Source: Flavobacterium tiangeerense (GTDB lineage Bacteria > Bacteroidota > Bacteroidia > Flavobacteriales > Flavobacteriaceae). From it: DNA of 64,000 bases. Below are positions 63,067 through 64,000 of the stretch, piece after piece (within the stretch, counting starts at the first letter, position 1; each line of letters begins with the position of its first letter). The translations under genes and the position numbers were made by a program. The stretch lies in NCBI RefSeq assembly GCF_007830355.1, contig NZ_VLKO01000011.1:89390-153389 (forward strand). The letters run 5' to 3'. The notes beneath the pieces were generated by a model. The model did not search any database. It was given only the letters and a program-made list of their open reading frames with translations, and had not been told where the DNA came from.

Positions 63067-63184
63067 GTTCCCGCGCTACAAGCAGTTTGGGACTAAATTA
63101 AGCCCATTATTCGGATTTGCCAAATCTTCCTGACACAAAACCAATTTCAAATTAAGCCTAATACCCAAATTGCTTGTAGCGTGT
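63067..63184. repeat. attC-like palindromic spacer E5 (118 bp)
   Basis: The best preserved copy: GTTCCCGCGCTACAAGCAGT on the left and AAATTGCTTGTAGCGTGT on the right, giving CGCTACAAGC/GCTTGTAGCG complementarity. It is bounded by GGTAAC and GTTACT. Confidence 0.85.
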
Positions 63185-63787
63185 GTTACTGGAGGCTTGT
63201 TTTTGTCGAAATTACAATTTAATCGCAAAATTTTCACGCTTCTGTTGGCAAAATCCAACTTTCAAGTTTATTCAAAACTTGTTATATTTCCACACTTCAT
63301 TAATGTGCTGGTCTATGAATTGAAAGTATAACAAAAAGAATAACTGGTAAATATGAAATTGTAATTATAAAAAAGTAATACCAATTTTTATGGTTATTTT
63401 TATAATACTCAAAAGCAAAAAGTATTATTGATAATATTGTAAAAACTATAGGCGAATAGAATAAAATTAATTCTCCAAAGAAATAAGGTAAATCTACCAC
63501 AAACCAACCTCCATTATTTCCAAAAGTCAGAAATAGTAAAAAAATAATAAGATTTAATATTCCAAAGCTTGTTAAGACTTTCTCAATTATTTTCAATTTC
63601 ATATCAGTTTCATCTATCAATTAGACATTTTTTTGTCAGTTCGGTTATGCATCTTATTTTTTTAAGCTATTAAAATTGACTTTCCTTTTCAATTTTCACG
63701 CTTCTACTTTGTTAACTTCTTGCGGAAACAAATGTATATTTTCTAATTGTTTTTATCTGCGTAATTTCGGCACAAGTCTCCAGTAAC
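63185..63787. repeat. Cassette C6 with complementary ends
   Basis: GTTACTGGAGGCT (63185-63197) against AGTCTCCAGTAAC (63775-63787): 12 of 13 complementary, 10 in a row from the GTT/AAC end. Confidence 0.8.
63300..63602 (-). CDS. Membrane protein, cassette C6 (100 aa)
   Basis: The start at 63602 (MKLKIIEKVLTSFGILN) or six codons earlier. Three membrane segments (about 13-30, 44-62, 75-92); GNNGGWFVVDLPYFFGEL between the first two is distinctive but not recognised. Sole gene of cassette C6. 150 bases upstream of it inside the cassette contain no gene. Confidence 0.65.
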   Translation of the reverse strand: MKLKIIEKVLTSFGILNLIIFLLFLTFGNNGGWFVVDLPYFFGELILFYSPIVFTILSIILFAFEYYKNNHKNWYYFFIITISYLPVILFVILSIHRPAH

Positions 63788-63907
63788 GTTCCCGGGCTAG
63801 GCGAAGTGCCTTCTTTCGCCCGCTTCACTAATAATTGCTAAAATAGCCAAATTTTTTAATTTGTACTATTTTATCAAAAGAAGCGCAAGGCATTTTGCTT
63901 AGCCCGT
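63788..63907. repeat. attC-like palindromic spacer E6 (about 120 bp, variant)
   Basis: Starts GTTCCCGGGCTAGGCGAAGT and ends GCATTTTGCTTAGCCCGT. The arms GGGCTAGGCGAAGTGCCTT and AAGGCATTTTGCTTAGCCC pair well. The inner sequence differs from E1-E5, so it is a second subtype with the same length and junctions. The expected GTT on its right is GTG. Confidence 0.65.
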
Positions 63908-63912
63908 GTGCT

Positions 63913-64000
63913 TGTTGCACAACTCGAACAAATATATCAAAAAAAACTTGCAAAAAAGTAAAAGAAATTGTATTTTTAACTATGCAAGGAAGAAAAGAAC
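63913..64000 (+). mobile_element. Left end of an IS1182-type element, cut by the window edge
   Basis: GTTGCACAACTCG at 63914-63926 is like the IS end GAGTTGCACAAC (61498-61509, opposite orientation). A leader and the transposase start at 63982 follow. Confidence 0.6.
63982..64000 (+). CDS. IS1182-type transposase, first six codons
   Basis: ATG CAA GGA AGA AAA GAA reads MQGRKE, the usual opening of one IS1182 transposase subgroup. Too short for certainty by itself; the upstream end-like sequence supports it. Confidence 0.5.

Noticed and set aside
59016..63907. Calling the spacers classical integron attC sites
   Set aside because: Cores do not fit GTTRRRY/RYYYAAC and no IntI is visible, so they are reported only as attC-like.
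59016..63907. CRISPR array
   Set aside because: Repeats are about 119 bp, palindromic, imperfect, and separated by whole genes; no cas genes are present anywhere in the window.

Overview
The window is AT-rich DNA from a member of the Bacteroidota, most likely Flavobacterium or a close relative. Support comes from promoter-like TTG-N20/21-TAnnTTTG elements, weak Shine-Dalgarno sites, a TonB-dependent receptor with a carboxypeptidase-like N-terminus, DUF4199/DUF6624/DUF3347 families, a tmRNA tag ending in NYALAA, and palindromic intergenic repeats. This is inferred from gene content, not from a database search.

Layout. (1) About 0.4-7.9 kb, all on the minus strand: a phage-derived lysis/tail module in three partly duplicated cassettes. 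Each has a phage-tail-like 'MALQ' protein, a surface/tail-like protein and a small holin-like membrane protein; one cassette also carries a GH19 endolysin and a 50-codon gene. Related repeats of about 85 bp lie at both ends. (2) 8.3-13 kb, plus strand: a 1280-residue modular protein with Ig-like repeats, a lysozyme-like region and an M15-type peptidase end, followed by a lipoprotein that may be its immunity protein. (3) 13.1-14.9 kb: a scrambled junction between tRNA-Arg and tmRNA with a beheaded yqeY, a copied piece of the modular protein, a MITE-like insertion and the tail of a serine recombinase. (4) 14.9-45.2 kb: mostly ordinary chromosome (beta-lactamase-fold hydrolase, fumC, TonB receptor, arsC-like, menE-like, acyl-CoA carboxylase, lpxD, prfB with programmed frameshift, threonine aldolase, ybaB, S9 peptidase, cysteine synthase family, yebC, gcvT, nnrD, TlpA-like, HipA/DUF3037 pair, GMC oxidoreductase/hydrolase pair). 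(5) 45.4-58 kb: small accessory genes, two sensor kinases and a five-gene copper/heavy-metal operon whose oxidase has a fused outer-membrane barrel and a palindromic repeat inside its signal region. (6) 59.0-63.9 kb: an array of small genes, all on the minus strand, separated by about 119-bp imperfect palindromes.

The last region is the strongest candidate for something new. Each cassette (membrane proteins, a PIN toxin-antitoxin pair) starts with GTT plus about seven cassette-specific bases and ends with the complement of those bases plus AAC; the spacer elements are almost constant in length. This is the logic of integron gene cassettes and attC sites, but the cores do not fit the canonical consensus and no integrase is visible here. 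An IS1182-type transposon remnant sits in one spacer and another IS1182-type element begins at the right edge.

The window therefore joins two mobile regions (0-15 kb and 59-64 kb) around a stable core.
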